DNA of 64,000 nt from Formosa algae (GTDB taxonomy: Bacteria; Bacteroidota; Bacteroidia; Flavobacteriales; Flavobacteriaceae): assembly GCF_001439665.1 (NCBI RefSeq), contig NZ_LMAK01000006.1, forward strand, positions 1 to 64,000, written 5' to 3'. Shown piece by piece: positions 54,445 to 63,482 of this stretch (positions are counted from its first letter, which is position 1; the number at the start of each line of letters is the position of its first letter). The notes below the pieces were generated by a model that saw nothing but the letters and a program-made list of their open reading frames with translations, did not search any database and was not told the origin of the DNA. Both the position numbers and the translations under genes were made by a program.

Positions 54445-55158
54445 ATGAGTTACCAATTCACCATTATAGTCCCTGTTTATAATGAAGAAGACAATTTATT
54501 ACGTGTTGAGCAAGAACTTTCTGCATATGCAAAAACGGCTACTAAATCCACTAAAATTCTTCTTGTAAACGATGGCTCTAAAGACAAAAGTCAAGAACTT
54601 ATAGAAACCATTTGTAACCGCTCTGAGGCTTTTGAATTTATTAGTTTTAAACAAAACAGAGGTTTAAGTGCAGCCATAAAAGCAGGGTTCGATTACACAA
54701 ACACCCCTTTAGTGGGCTATATAGATTCTGATTTACAAACGGCACCATCAGATTTTAATATCTTATTACAACATATAGGCGAATATGACTTAGTAACCGG
54801 GGTACGCTCAAATAGAAAAGATTCGTTTGTAAAAAATATGTCTTCTAAAATTGCTAATGGTATCCGTAGAAGTTTCACGCATGATGGCATGGACGATACA
54901 GGATGCCCATTAAAAGTGATAAAAACAGATTACGCCAAACGTATTCCTATGTTTAAAGGGTTACATCGCTTTTTACCAGCCATGATTTTACTACAACATG
55001 GAAAAATAATTCAGGTGCCTGTACAACATTTTCCACGTATAGCTGGTGAAGCTAAATTTGGATTATGGAACAGACTTTTAGGGCCTTTAGTAGACTGTTT
55101 TGCCTACATGTGGATGAAAAAGAAGTATATTAACTACGAAATCGAGACCCGTAGTTAA
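54445..55158 (+). CDS. Family 2 glycosyltransferase (DPM1/ArnC-like, soluble form)
   Basis: 237-residue GT2 with the typical start YQFTIIVPVYNEEDNL, LLVNDGSKDKS and the DxD-like YIDSDLQTAPSD. It has no C-terminal membrane helices, unlike the larger GT2 at 30.8 kb. Probably loads a sugar from a nucleotide donor onto polyprenyl phosphate. It is first in a three-gene set (overlaps of 1 and 8 bp) with a LAB_N protein and an ArnT-like transferase, so they should work on the same glycan. Confidence 0.9.
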   Translation: MSYQFTIIVPVYNEEDNLLRVEQELSAYAKTATKSTKILLVNDGSKDKSQELIETICNRSEAFEFISFKQNRGLSAAIKAGFDYTNTPLVGYIDSDLQTAPSDFNILLQHIGEYDLVTGVRSNRKDSFVKNMSSKIANGIRRSFTHDGMDDTGCPLKVIKTDYAKRIPMFKGLHRFLPAMILLQHGKIIQVPVQHFPRIAGEAKFGLWNRLLGPLVDCFAYMWMKKKYINYEIETRS

Positions 55159-55781
55159 TGAATAATTATATTATATATACTATAGGATTTATTGCACAAA
55201 TCCTATTCTCTTCGCGACTTGTTGTGCAGTGGGTAACGTCTGAAAAAAAACGTAAAGTTATTACTCCTACGCTATTCTGGACGCTCAGTTTAATTGCATC
55301 ATTCTTACTATTTGTGTATGGCTATCTAAGGCAAGATTTTGCCATTATGCTCGGACAAAGTTTAACGTATTTTATCTATATAAGAAATCTTCAACTTCAA
55401 AATCAGTGGGAAAAATTTCCTAAACCTATGCGTTGGTTTTTACTCTTTGTACCATTATTTATTGTAATTTATTACTTTAATAATAACCAAATAGATATCA
55501 CGTTACTATTTAAAAACGAAAACATTCCTGTTTGGTTATTGGTTTTAGGTATTATATCGCAAGTGGTTTTTACATTACGCTTTATATACCAATGGATGTA
55601 TTCTGAAAAGAAAAAAGAATCGACACTCCCTTTTGGTTTTTGGGCTTTAAGCTTAGCAGGATCTGTACTTATTTTAATTTATGCCGTTTTAAGAAGAGAC
55701 CCTGTGTTATTTACAGGACATATACTTGGCGCAATTATATACAGCAGAAACCTTGTTTTAATAAAGAAATATCATGATTAA
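55158..55781 (+). CDS. Double LAB_N (lipid-A-disaccharide synthase N-terminal-like) membrane protein
   Basis: 207-residue multi-pass membrane protein. Two copies of the LAB_N domain lie at residues 9-77 and 130-198, joined by one or two extra membrane segments. They align without gaps over 69 residues with 29 identities, keeping the RxxxQW motif and the IYxRN end. LAB_N belongs to the PQ-loop/SemiSWEET-like group. Its place between a polyprenyl-P GT2 and an ArnT-like transferase suggests that it moves the lipid-linked sugar across the inner membrane; this is inference. It overlaps both neighbours. Confidence 0.85.
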   Translation: MNNYIIYTIGFIAQILFSSRLVVQWVTSEKKRKVITPTLFWTLSLIASFLLFVYGYLRQDFAIMLGQSLTYFIYIRNLQLQNQWEKFPKPMRWFLLFVPLFIVIYYFNNNQIDITLLFKNENIPVWLLVLGIISQVVFTLRFIYQWMYSEKKKESTLPFGFWALSLAGSVLILIYAVLRRDPVLFTGHILGAIIYSRNLVLIKKYHD

Positions 55782-57405
55782 AATCATTGAAAAACATCCT
55801 ATTGTAACCATTTGTATTATGGTGGCAGTGATGCTCCTTCCCAATTTGCACGTTATGCAAGTGACTATTATGGAAGCGAGAAACTTTATTACAGCCCGCG
55901 AAATGATTTTAGATAATCATTGGCTATTAACCACTATGAATGGTGAAGCACGCTACGAAAAACCACCATTACCAACCTGGTTATCTGCGATTTCAGCTTT
56001 GATATTCGGAATACAAGTCTATGCATTACGATTGCCTACAGTATTTATGATTATGCTATTAGGTGTGTTTGTGTACAAACTATCTGTATCTCTCGTTCAG
56101 AATAAAGTCCACAGCCTAGTCAATGCATGTTTAGTTATTACAGCTTTTTATACAGTTGGAATTACCATTGAAGCCCCATGGGATATTTATGCTCACGGAT
56201 TTATGATGGTGGCAATTTACAATCTCTTTCAACTTTTTCAGAAAACAAGCAATTTTTGGACACACACATTAATAGCCGGAATCTGTTTAGGATTTTCTTT
56301 TTTAAGTAAAGGTCCTGTGTCTTTATATGCACTGTTTTTGCCGTTTGTATTAGCGTATGCGTTTACCTATAAATTTAAAGCTTTTAAACCTAAAACCTTT
56401 TCTGTTTTTAGTGTCTTAATCTTAATGCTTGCTATTGGCGGTTGGTGGTTTATTTACGTACGATTGATAGATCCTGAAACCTTTACACATATTACACAAA
56501 AAGAAACTAGTAACTGGGGAAGTTATAATATTAGACCCTTTTATTACTACTGGAGCTTTTTTACACAAAGTGGTATTTGGACCATTCCTGCATTTATAAG
56601 TTTATTATATCCGTATTTAAAAACGAGAGTACGGAATTTAAAAGCATACAAATTCAGTTTCTATTGGACGCTAATTGCTGTCGTTTTATTATCATTAATC
56701 CCGGAAAAGAAATCTAGATATCTTATGCCTGTTTTAATTCCTTTAGCCATAAATACTGGTTTTTATATCGATTATTTAATCCAACATTTTAAAACGTTAA
56801 AGGACAAAAGGGAAACTATTCCTGTGTATTTCAATTTTGGCTTAATAGCAGCAATTGGGATAGTATTTCCTGTAATTGCTTATTTAGGGTTAAAAGATCA
56901 ATTACAAGGATTTTGGATACAATATATTACTGCTTCTATTGTACTCTTTAGTATTGGAATTTTAATTTTTATCAACTTAAAAAATAAGGCGATAAAAACG
57001 GTATTTTATCTTACCGTACTATTTTATGGATCTATTTTTATTGTAGCCTTACCACTATACAATGCCATGGTACCGGAACATTATACCCAGATTACAACTT
57101 TAAAAGATGAAGCTAAAACTGAAGGTATAAACGTTTACGGCTCTAATTATGTGTCTCCAGAGATGATCTGGTTATACGGAGACGTGCTGCCTATTATTGC
57201 AGATGACAATGATGAATTGCTTTTCCCAAAAGATAAACGTTTCGGATTACTAGCAAGAGAATTTACAGATACAGAACTGCAATCTATAGGTGAGTTATAC
57301 AACATAGATTTTGTGAGAACATACGACATAAATATGGCCGATTCGTCTTCAAAAAAACATAATGATAGGCTTGTAAATACTTACTATATTTTAACTAAAA
57401 AGTAG
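55774..57405 (+). CDS. ArnT/PMT-like glycosyltransferase (GT-C, family 39/83)
   Basis: 543-residue inner-membrane glycosyltransferase with about 12 hydrophobic segments in the first 430 residues and a soluble C-terminal tail. The first periplasmic loop contains EARNFITAREMILDNHWLL and the conserved YEKPPLPTWL, as in ArnT and related PMT enzymes. They transfer a sugar from a polyprenyl phosphate carrier to lipid A or proteins in the periplasm. The acceptor is unknown. It overlaps the LAB_N gene by 8 bp and the converging PAP2 gene by 11 bp. Confidence 0.9.
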   Translation: MIKIIEKHPIVTICIMVAVMLLPNLHVMQVTIMEARNFITAREMILDNHWLLTTMNGEARYEKPPLPTWLSAISALIFGIQVYALRLPTVFMIMLLGVFVYKLSVSLVQNKVHSLVNACLVITAFYTVGITIEAPWDIYAHGFMMVAIYNLFQLFQKTSNFWTHTLIAGICLGFSFLSKGPVSLYALFLPFVLAYAFTYKFKAFKPKTFSVFSVLILMLAIGGWWFIYVRLIDPETFTHITQKETSNWGSYNIRPFYYYWSFFTQSGIWTIPAFISLLYPYLKTRVRNLKAYKFSFYWTLIAVVLLSLIPEKKSRYLMPVLIPLAINTGFYIDYLIQHFKTLKDKRETIPVYFNFGLIAAIGIVFPVIAYLGLKDQLQGFWIQYITASIVLFSIGILIFINLKNKAIKTVFYLTVLFYGSIFIVALPLYNAMVPEHYTQITTLKDEAKTEGINVYGSNYVSPEMIWLYGDVLPIIADDNDELLFPKDKRFGLLAREFTDTELQSIGELYNIDFVRTYDINMADSSSKKHNDRLVNTYYILTKK

Positions 57406-57970
57406 GTAAACCACGACGCTTCGCTATATATACAAACAGTTTAAAGAATCCGAAACCTGAAAGGGCTCCAAAAGTTAGTCCACATAATAAATCTAACGGA
57501 TAATGCACCCCAACATATACACGACTATAAGCTACAATTAAGCTCCAAATCATTAATAAGTATATCGCTTTCTTATAAAAAGGCCTAAGTATTAATCCGC
57601 CAAAAATAGCAGCAGCCATAGTATTAGACGAGTGTCCTGAAAAGAAACCATAACGCCCGCAACGCGCTGCAATATAACGCATGTGTTCCATTACTCCTTC
57701 TGCCCTACACGGTCTAAACCGTTGTACGGAATGCTTCACCACATTAGTCATTTGGTCTGTAAAAGTGATCATCAGAACAATTATAATTAAAGACACAACC
57801 AAAGACTGTAAGCCTCTTTTTTTATAAATTAGGACTAATAAAAGCCCATATAAAGGAGCAAATGTATACTCGTGTGTTATGGCTAACCAAAACGGATCCC
57901 AAGTTTCAGAACCTAAGTTATTTAAGTATAGAAATAGCTCTTTATCTGTATTTACTAGTTTTTCGAACAT
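57395..57970 (-). CDS. PAP2-family membrane phosphatase
   Basis: 191-residue polytopic phosphatase with the three catalytic motifs: KHSVQRFRP (C1), FSGHS (C2; usually PSGH) and SRVYVGVHYPLD (C3). About five membrane segments. Such enzymes remove phosphate from lipids such as undecaprenyl diphosphate or lipid A. It lies next to the GT2/LAB_N/ArnT-like genes but on the opposite strand, and upstream, 5 bp away, is a small conserved gene. Confidence 0.92.
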   Translation of the reverse strand: MFEKLVNTDKELFLYLNNLGSETWDPFWLAITHEYTFAPLYGLLLVLIYKKRGLQSLVVSLIIIVLMITFTDQMTNVVKHSVQRFRPCRAEGVMEHMRYIAARCGRYGFFSGHSSNTMAAAIFGGLILRPFYKKAIYLLMIWSLIVAYSRVYVGVHYPLDLLCGLTFGALSGFGFFKLFVYIAKRRGLPTF

Positions 57971-57975
57971 AAAAC

Positions 57976-58203
57976 TTAATCTTCGTAGCGTGCGACTTCT
58001 CTATCGTAAAAATCTGTCGCTTTTTGGATTAAACCTTCTGTTTCCATTTCAATTTCTTTTTGATCTTCTTGATCGAAATCTTCAAACCACTCCACTTCAT
58101 CATCTTCTAAATTGATGATAAAACGAGGAAATTCTGTATGAATTACGAAAATTGCATTTGGGTAATCTGTATTATCTCCTAATATAAATTTTGGAAGCTC
58201 CAT
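57976..58203 (-). CDS. Conserved small acidic hypothetical protein
   Basis: 75 residues, strongly acidic (VEWFEDFDQEDQKE), no membrane segment or signal peptide. I recognise the general pattern as a small protein conserved among flavobacteria, but no function is known to me. It lies 10 bp after the MATE gene and 5 bp before the PAP2 gene, so all three are probably one transcript. Confidence 0.78.
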   Translation of the reverse strand: MELPKFILGDNTDYPNAIFVIHTEFPRFIINLEDDEVEWFEDFDQEDQKEIEMETEGLIQKATDFYDREVARYED

Positions 58204-58213
58204 ATCTGTTAAG

Positions 58214-59587
58214 TTATTTTTGTAAAATTAATTGTTTTGTTAAATAATTGAACCTAATATAAAGTAAAATTGCTGCTGAAGTTAATCCCGCTAACAACCC
58301 TAACCATATACCAAAGCTCCCTAATTGATCTGCCTTCCCAAAATAAAAACTAATAGGAAATCCAATAATCCAATAGGCAATAAATGTAATTATTGTTGGC
58401 ACTTTCACATCCTGAAGTCCGCGTAAAGCTCCTAAAACTACCACCTGAATACTATCACTAATTTGAAAAACAGCAGCGGCAAGTAATAAATTTGAAGCGA
58501 TATAAACCACTTCAGAGTTATCTGCAAAGTTTGCGGCGTCACTTAAATCGACATATATTTTTGGTAATTCTGTACGCAATGCTAAAAACATTAAAGCGAA
58601 ACAAATGGCAAATAACGTTCCCATTAAAAATAGTGAAAATGCAATACGTCTTAATTCATGATAATTTTGTAACCCTTTCTGATTTCCTACACGTACCATA
58701 CTCGCTACACTTAATCCTGTAGCCACCATAAACGTCATAGAAGACAAGTTTAAAGCAATCTGATTTGCAGCCTGTGGATTTTTACCAAGTAAACCACTTA
58801 ACCACACAGCCGATGTAAATATAGCCACCTCAAAAAGCATTTGCATAGCACTTGGAGCTCCAAGATTAAAAATACGCTTCATCATTAACTTTTCTAAAAC
58901 GAAGAATTTTATATTGACCACGTAAGCGCTAGATTTTTTGTTTCCTTTTAAGACCCACCAAATAAAAGCAACCATAATAAAACGTGATGCTAAAGTCCCG
59001 TAAGCTGCTCCAACTATACCATAAGCTGGTGCTCCAAACTTTCCAAAAATAAACATATAATTTAATACTACATTTACCACATTCGCGATAATTGTTGCAT
59101 ACATCGGGTATTTAGTCATAGACATACCATCGCTAAACTGCTTAAAAGCTTGAAAAACAATTAGCGGAATTAATGAAAAAGCAACTAAATCTAAATATGG
59201 AATAGCCAACTCTACAACCTCTACGGGTTGTTTCATTAAATACATAAGTGGTTTGGCGAAATATAAAATTAAGAATAAGAGAATACCCAAAACTGTACAT
59301 AAAAACAAGCCGTGTTTAAATGCCGATTTACCAGATTTAAAATCGTGAGCCGTATCTGCTTCTGCAACTAAAGGTGTAATCGCGGTAGAAAAACCAATTC
59401 CAACAGACATGGCTATAAACATAAAACTATTCCCCAAGGAAACCGCAGCAAGTTCTGCAGTCCCCAGTTGTCCGACCATAATATTGTCGACAAAACTTAC
59501 AAATGTATGTCCTAACATACCTAGCATAACTGGTGCTGCCAGTTGCCAATTGTATTTAAATTCTTTTGTATATTGAGATAAAAGCAC
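58214..59587 (-). CDS. MATE family efflux transporter
   Basis: 457-residue inner-membrane pump with twelve predicted hydrophobic segments and the MATE signature patterns APVMLGMLGHTFVSFVDNIM and SLGNSFMF near the N-terminus, repeated in the second half (APSAMQMLFE). It exports cationic compounds in exchange for Na+ or H+. The start is GTG at 59587; no ATG is present in the right place. It is head of a MATE-small protein-PAP2 run. Confidence 0.93.
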   Translation of the reverse strand: MLLSQYTKEFKYNWQLAAPVMLGMLGHTFVSFVDNIMVGQLGTAELAAVSLGNSFMFIAMSVGIGFSTAITPLVAEADTAHDFKSGKSAFKHGLFLCTVLGILLFLILYFAKPLMYLMKQPVEVVELAIPYLDLVAFSLIPLIVFQAFKQFSDGMSMTKYPMYATIIANVVNVVLNYMFIFGKFGAPAYGIVGAAYGTLASRFIMVAFIWWVLKGNKKSSAYVVNIKFFVLEKLMMKRIFNLGAPSAMQMLFEVAIFTSAVWLSGLLGKNPQAANQIALNLSSMTFMVATGLSVASMVRVGNQKGLQNYHELRRIAFSLFLMGTLFAICFALMFLALRTELPKIYVDLSDAANFADNSEVVYIASNLLLAAAVFQISDSIQVVVLGALRGLQDVKVPTIITFIAYWIIGFPISFYFGKADQLGSFGIWLGLLAGLTSAAILLYIRFNYLTKQLILQK

Positions 59588-59605
59588 GCTTTAATTTTTG
59601 TTGGG

Positions 59606-59613
59606 CAAAGGTA
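59606..59613 (-). promoter_or_regulatory. -7 box for the MATE gene
   Basis: Reads TACCTTTG on the minus strand, 18 bp before the GTG start. No -33 TTG was seen. Confidence 0.38.
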
Positions 59614-59653
59614 GGACTTAAAACCGCCTAAAACCTATGCTTTTACTAAAATT

Positions 59654-60595
59654 TTATAAAGAGGATATATGAGTTTTTGCATGTTCGAATTCTGAAACGA
59701 TTTCTGAAACAATCTCCGAAACCGGTTTTATATCATGAATTAAACCTGCTATTTGTCCTATTTCTAATTCTCCGTTTTCTAAATCACCTTCAAACATCCC
59801 CAATTTAGAACGTCCTTTACCTAATAAGATTTTTAAATCTTCGGGAGTGGCTCCCTTTTTATACAATGCTTGAACGTCATTATAGAAGTTGTTCTTTATT
59901 AAACGTACAGGCGCTAATTCTTTCAATGTTAGTTGTGTTTCACCTTCATTAGTGTGAACTACGGTATTTTTAAAATTAATATGTGCAGAAGATTCTGTAC
60001 TTGCCACAAAACGACTTCCTATCTGTACACCATCGGCACCTAAAACCATAGCGGCTAACATACCGCGTCCGGTCGCAATTCCACCAGCTGCAATTAACGG
60101 AATTTCGATTTGTTCTTTCACCATTGGAATTAGCGTTAATGTTGTGGTTTCATCTCTTCCATTGTGTCCGCCTGCTTCAAAACCTTCAGCAACTACGGCA
60201 TCTACTCCAGCAGCTTGTGCTTTCAATGCAAACTTTACACTACTGACTACATGCACGACTATAATGCCGCGTTCTTTTAGCCAAGATGTCCACGTTTTTG
60301 GATTTCCGGCAGCAGTGAATACTATTTTTACATTTTCCTCTACAATAATATTCATTAATGCTTCAACGTTCGGATATAACATTGGTACATTTACACCAAA
60401 CGGTTTATCTGTAACTTTTTTACATTTCTGAATATGCTCACGCAATACTTCTGGGTACATAGACCCTGCTCCAATTAACCCTAAAATACCAGAATTACTA
60501 GCTGCAGATGCTAATTTCCAACCACTATTCCAAATCATTCCTGCTTGAATAATTGGATATTGAATATTAAACAGGGATGTAATTTTATTTTGCAT
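59654..60595 (-). CDS. Nitronate monooxygenase / FabK-like flavin oxidoreductase
   Basis: 313-residue FMN enzyme of the NPD (2-nitropropane dioxygenase) family. The TIM barrel starts YPIIQAGM; motifs LIGAGSM, AAGNPK, EGFEAGGHNG (with the active-site His) and AAGGIATGRG are present. Either nitronate detoxification or an enoyl reductase role is possible. It overlaps the subtilase gene by one base, so they are translationally coupled. Confidence 0.9.
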   Translation of the reverse strand: MQNKITSLFNIQYPIIQAGMIWNSGWKLASAASNSGILGLIGAGSMYPEVLREHIQKCKKVTDKPFGVNVPMLYPNVEALMNIIVEENVKIVFTAAGNPKTWTSWLKERGIIVVHVVSSVKFALKAQAAGVDAVVAEGFEAGGHNGRDETTTLTLIPMVKEQIEIPLIAAGGIATGRGMLAAMVLGADGVQIGSRFVASTESSAHINFKNTVVHTNEGETQLTLKELAPVRLIKNNFYNDVQALYKKGATPEDLKILLGKGRSKLGMFEGDLENGELEIGQIAGLIHDIKPVSEIVSEIVSEFEHAKTHISSL

Positions 60596-62199
60596 TAGTC
60601 TTTTATCAGTTTTTTGACCACTTTAGTATCTGCAGTCGAAATTTCTAACATATACATACCATCTGTTAAAACAGACACATCTAATCCCTCTTGAGGACTT
60701 AACGTTTGGCTTAAAATTTGTTTTCCTAAAACATCAAACACCCTTATTTTTAATGTTGAAATATCTGATCCCGTTTTAAAAAACACGGTATGTTTAGTAG
60801 GATTTGGATACATAACTAACTGAGATGTTTGCGAAAACTCTTCGACTCCTAAAGTCCCTTCTTCCAGAGCAGAAGCTAAATTAGGAATACCGTAACCTAA
60901 GAAATAATCTGGTGTTGTATATTGAGACGAAGATGCTCTCACTAAAGCTTTAAGCTCTGTATTACTTAAATCGGGTAACGCTTGCCATAAACACGCCAAT
61001 CCGCCTGCCAAAATGGGAGCACTAAACGAGGTGCCATTTAATGAGATAATAGTATTAGTTTTGCTAACCACTACACTTCCTAAACCTTGAGCAGAAACAT
61101 CTGGTTTAATTGAAGGTTGAATTTCTGAGCCTTGCGAACTAAAATACGCATACACTCCTGAAGCATCTACAGCTCCTATAGAAAAAACAGCTTCAGAATC
61201 GGCTGGAGCTCCAACACCAGATGCTCCCGAATTCCCTGCAGATGTTACCATTAAAATCCCTTTTTCAGAGGCTATAGTTGCACCTCTAGTGATGTAAGCG
61301 GTTAAACCGTCTAAATCCTCATCTGTATAATCGTAATTTGGATTATCGAATGTTTTATAACCTAAAGACGTATTAATAATATCTACACCTAAGCTATCGG
61401 CACGCTCAGCAGCTTCTACCCATAAACTTTCCTCTAAAGGATTTTCTGCAGCACCATCTTCAGTAATAAACAAATAGTAAGCTGCATCTGGCGCAGTACC
61501 AACAAATTCGTTTTCTATATACCCAGCCATAGTACTTAATACCCAAGTTCCATGGTCGCCTTGAGTATCTGCATAGATATCTGAATTTCTATTTACAAAA
61601 TCGTAACCACCTAAAAGGTTATTATTATCTCTTAAATTTTGAAACGCTCCAATGGTATTTACATTTGGAAAACCTCCGTCCAAAACAGCGATTGTCATGC
61701 CTGTTCCTGTATAGTCCTGATTGTGTAACGTGTGGACTTGAATCATCTCGACCTGATTAGTAGCTTCACCATAAACAAAATCTGTAACTGAAGCCGCTTC
61801 AGAGAATTCACTTTGTGTTTCTCTTCTACTTGTAGCCGATAATGTTTTGTCTGCAAATTCAATTTCAGAAACAAAAGAAAAATCTAATAATGATCGAATT
61901 GCAGCTTCTTCACCACGTACATGAACAGCATTAAACCATTTCGATTTTGCCAAAATTAGAATATCGTCTTGAGTTTTTAATGTTGAAATATAAGATTCGT
62001 TTACAGGTACGTCTCGGCCATCGATTTCGATACCATGACGCTGTTTTCTGTCTATAGCTTTCTGAGTTAAAATACTAGTTGGATTAGCTATAGAAGCCTC
62101 TACATCGCTTTTATCAGAAAAATAAACCCAAGCATCTTCTTGCCCAAATACTTGAAGCTGAAATCCAATACATATTATAAATAACCATTTATATGACAT
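60595..62199 (-). CDS. Secreted S8 serine peptidase with T9SS sorting domain
   Basis: 534-residue subtilisin-like protease. Signal peptide (1-20, ends VFGQ), prodomain, and the catalytic triad Asp174 (AVLDGG), His216 (GDHGTW) and Ser391 (NGTSFSAP), with the oxyanion Asn323 (AGNSG). The last 80 residues form a type A T9SS C-terminal domain (MYPNPTKHTVFF ... DGMYMLEI ... KKLIKD), so it should cross the outer membrane by type IX secretion. It is 12 bp after mnmA and overlaps the FMN oxidoreductase. Confidence 0.95.
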   Translation of the reverse strand: MSYKWLFIICIGFQLQVFGQEDAWVYFSDKSDVEASIANPTSILTQKAIDRKQRHGIEIDGRDVPVNESYISTLKTQDDILILAKSKWFNAVHVRGEEAAIRSLLDFSFVSEIEFADKTLSATSRRETQSEFSEAASVTDFVYGEATNQVEMIQVHTLHNQDYTGTGMTIAVLDGGFPNVNTIGAFQNLRDNNNLLGGYDFVNRNSDIYADTQGDHGTWVLSTMAGYIENEFVGTAPDAAYYLFITEDGAAENPLEESLWVEAAERADSLGVDIINTSLGYKTFDNPNYDYTDEDLDGLTAYITRGATIASEKGILMVTSAGNSGASGVGAPADSEAVFSIGAVDASGVYAYFSSQGSEIQPSIKPDVSAQGLGSVVVSKTNTIISLNGTSFSAPILAGGLACLWQALPDLSNTELKALVRASSSQYTTPDYFLGYGIPNLASALEEGTLGVEEFSQTSQLVMYPNPTKHTVFFKTGSDISTLKIRVFDVLGKQILSQTLSPQEGLDVSVLTDGMYMLEISTADTKVVKKLIKD

Positions 62200-62211
62200 A
62201 ACGGTTGTAAT

Positions 62212-63399
62212 TTAAGAAATTACTCCAGAACCTACTAATTCATCTTCTAAATACCAAGCTACAAATTGTCCTTCCGTAATGGCAGATTGAGGTGCTTCAA
62301 ACTCAACAAATAAGCCATTATCTACTTTATATAATATTGCTTTTTGTAATGGTTGTCTATAACGAATTCTCGCCATAACTTCCATAGTTTGATTTTGTTC
62401 TAATTTTAAATCTTCTCGAATCCAATGTTCTTCTTCATTGGTCACAAATAAAGCCGATTTAAATAACCCTGGATGTGAATGACCTTGTCCGGTGTAAATA
62501 ACATTTTCGTTAACATCGGTATCAATAACAAATAAAGGTTCTACTGTACCACCAACACCTAAGCCTTTACGCTGACCTTTGGTAAAGTAATGAGCGCCTT
62601 GATGTTTCCCTACAATCTTCCCGTCGGAAACAGCATAGGTTTTCTTAGTTGTTAAGTACTTAAGCTCTTCTAATTTTGAAGCAAATTTTGTTTGTGTATT
62701 GCGATAGAAATTTTGATCCTTATCCACTTCAACAATCACCCCTGTTTTAGGTTTAAGTTGTTGCTGAAGAAATTCTGGTAAGCGTACTTTCCCAATAAAA
62801 CATAAACCTTGAGAGTCTTTTTTATCGGCTGTAACTAAATCTAATTCTGCTGCTATTTTACGAACTTCAGGTTTCGTTAATTCCCCTATTGGAAATAACG
62901 CCTTCGCTAATTGATCTTGAGATAATTGACATAAAAAGTAGGACTGATCTTTATTACCATCTACACCCGCTAGGAGCTGATATGTTTCATCTTCGCCAGC
63001 ATTAAGAATCCCTTTTCTACAATAATGTCCTGTTGCTACATAATCTGCGCCTAGGTCTAATGCTATTTTCATAAAGACATCAAACTTAATCTCACGATTA
63101 CAAAGCACATCCGGATTTGGTGTACGCCCGTTTTCATATTCCTTGAACATATAATCTACAATACGTTCTTTATACTGCTCACTTAAGTCTACAGTTTGGA
63201 AAGGAATACCCAACTTTTCTGCCACTAACATGGCATCATTACTATCGTCTAACCACGGACATTCGTCTGAAATCGTTACAGAGTCGTCGTGCCAATTTTT
63301 CATAAATAGCCCGATAACTTCATAGCCTTGTTGCTGTAAAATATATGCTGCAACACTAGAGTCTACGCCTCCCGAAAGTCCAACAATTACTCGTTTCAT
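62212..63399 (-). CDS. mnmA: tRNA 2-thiouridine(34) synthase
   Basis: 395-residue thiolase-type tRNA enzyme putting sulfur on U34 of Lys, Glu and Gln tRNAs. The PP-loop is GLSGGVDSS (residues 7-15). The catalytic cysteines are Cys100 ([10 protein letters not shown]) and Cys200 (GLCFIG). The C-terminal beta domain is complete. It is first in a run with the subtilase and the flavin oxidoreductase. Confidence 0.96.
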   Translation of the reverse strand: MKRVIVGLSGGVDSSVAAYILQQQGYEVIGLFMKNWHDDSVTISDECPWLDDSNDAMLVAEKLGIPFQTVDLSEQYKERIVDYMFKEYENGRTPNPDVLCNREIKFDVFMKIALDLGADYVATGHYCRKGILNAGEDETYQLLAGVDGNKDQSYFLCQLSQDQLAKALFPIGELTKPEVRKIAAELDLVTADKKDSQGLCFIGKVRLPEFLQQQLKPKTGVIVEVDKDQNFYRNTQTKFASKLEELKYLTTKKTYAVSDGKIVGKHQGAHYFTKGQRKGLGVGGTVEPLFVIDTDVNENVIYTGQGHSHPGLFKSALFVTNEEEHWIREDLKLEQNQTMEVMARIRYRQPLQKAILYKVDNGLFVEFEAPQSAITEGQFVAWYLEDELVGSGVIS

Positions 63400-63415
63400 G
63401 TGTTATAATGTATTA

Positions 63416-63433
63416 CATGCAATATTATGCATG
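63416..63433. repeat. Perfect 6-bp inverted repeat upstream of mnmA
   Basis: CATGCA and TGCATG flank 6 bases. It lies 17 bp before the mnmA start. Could be an operator; no T-run, so not a terminator. Weak. Confidence 0.3.
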
Positions 63434-63482
63434 ATAAAAAACGTACTGTAAACACGCGTTTAAACAGTCCGTTTGTACTCTT

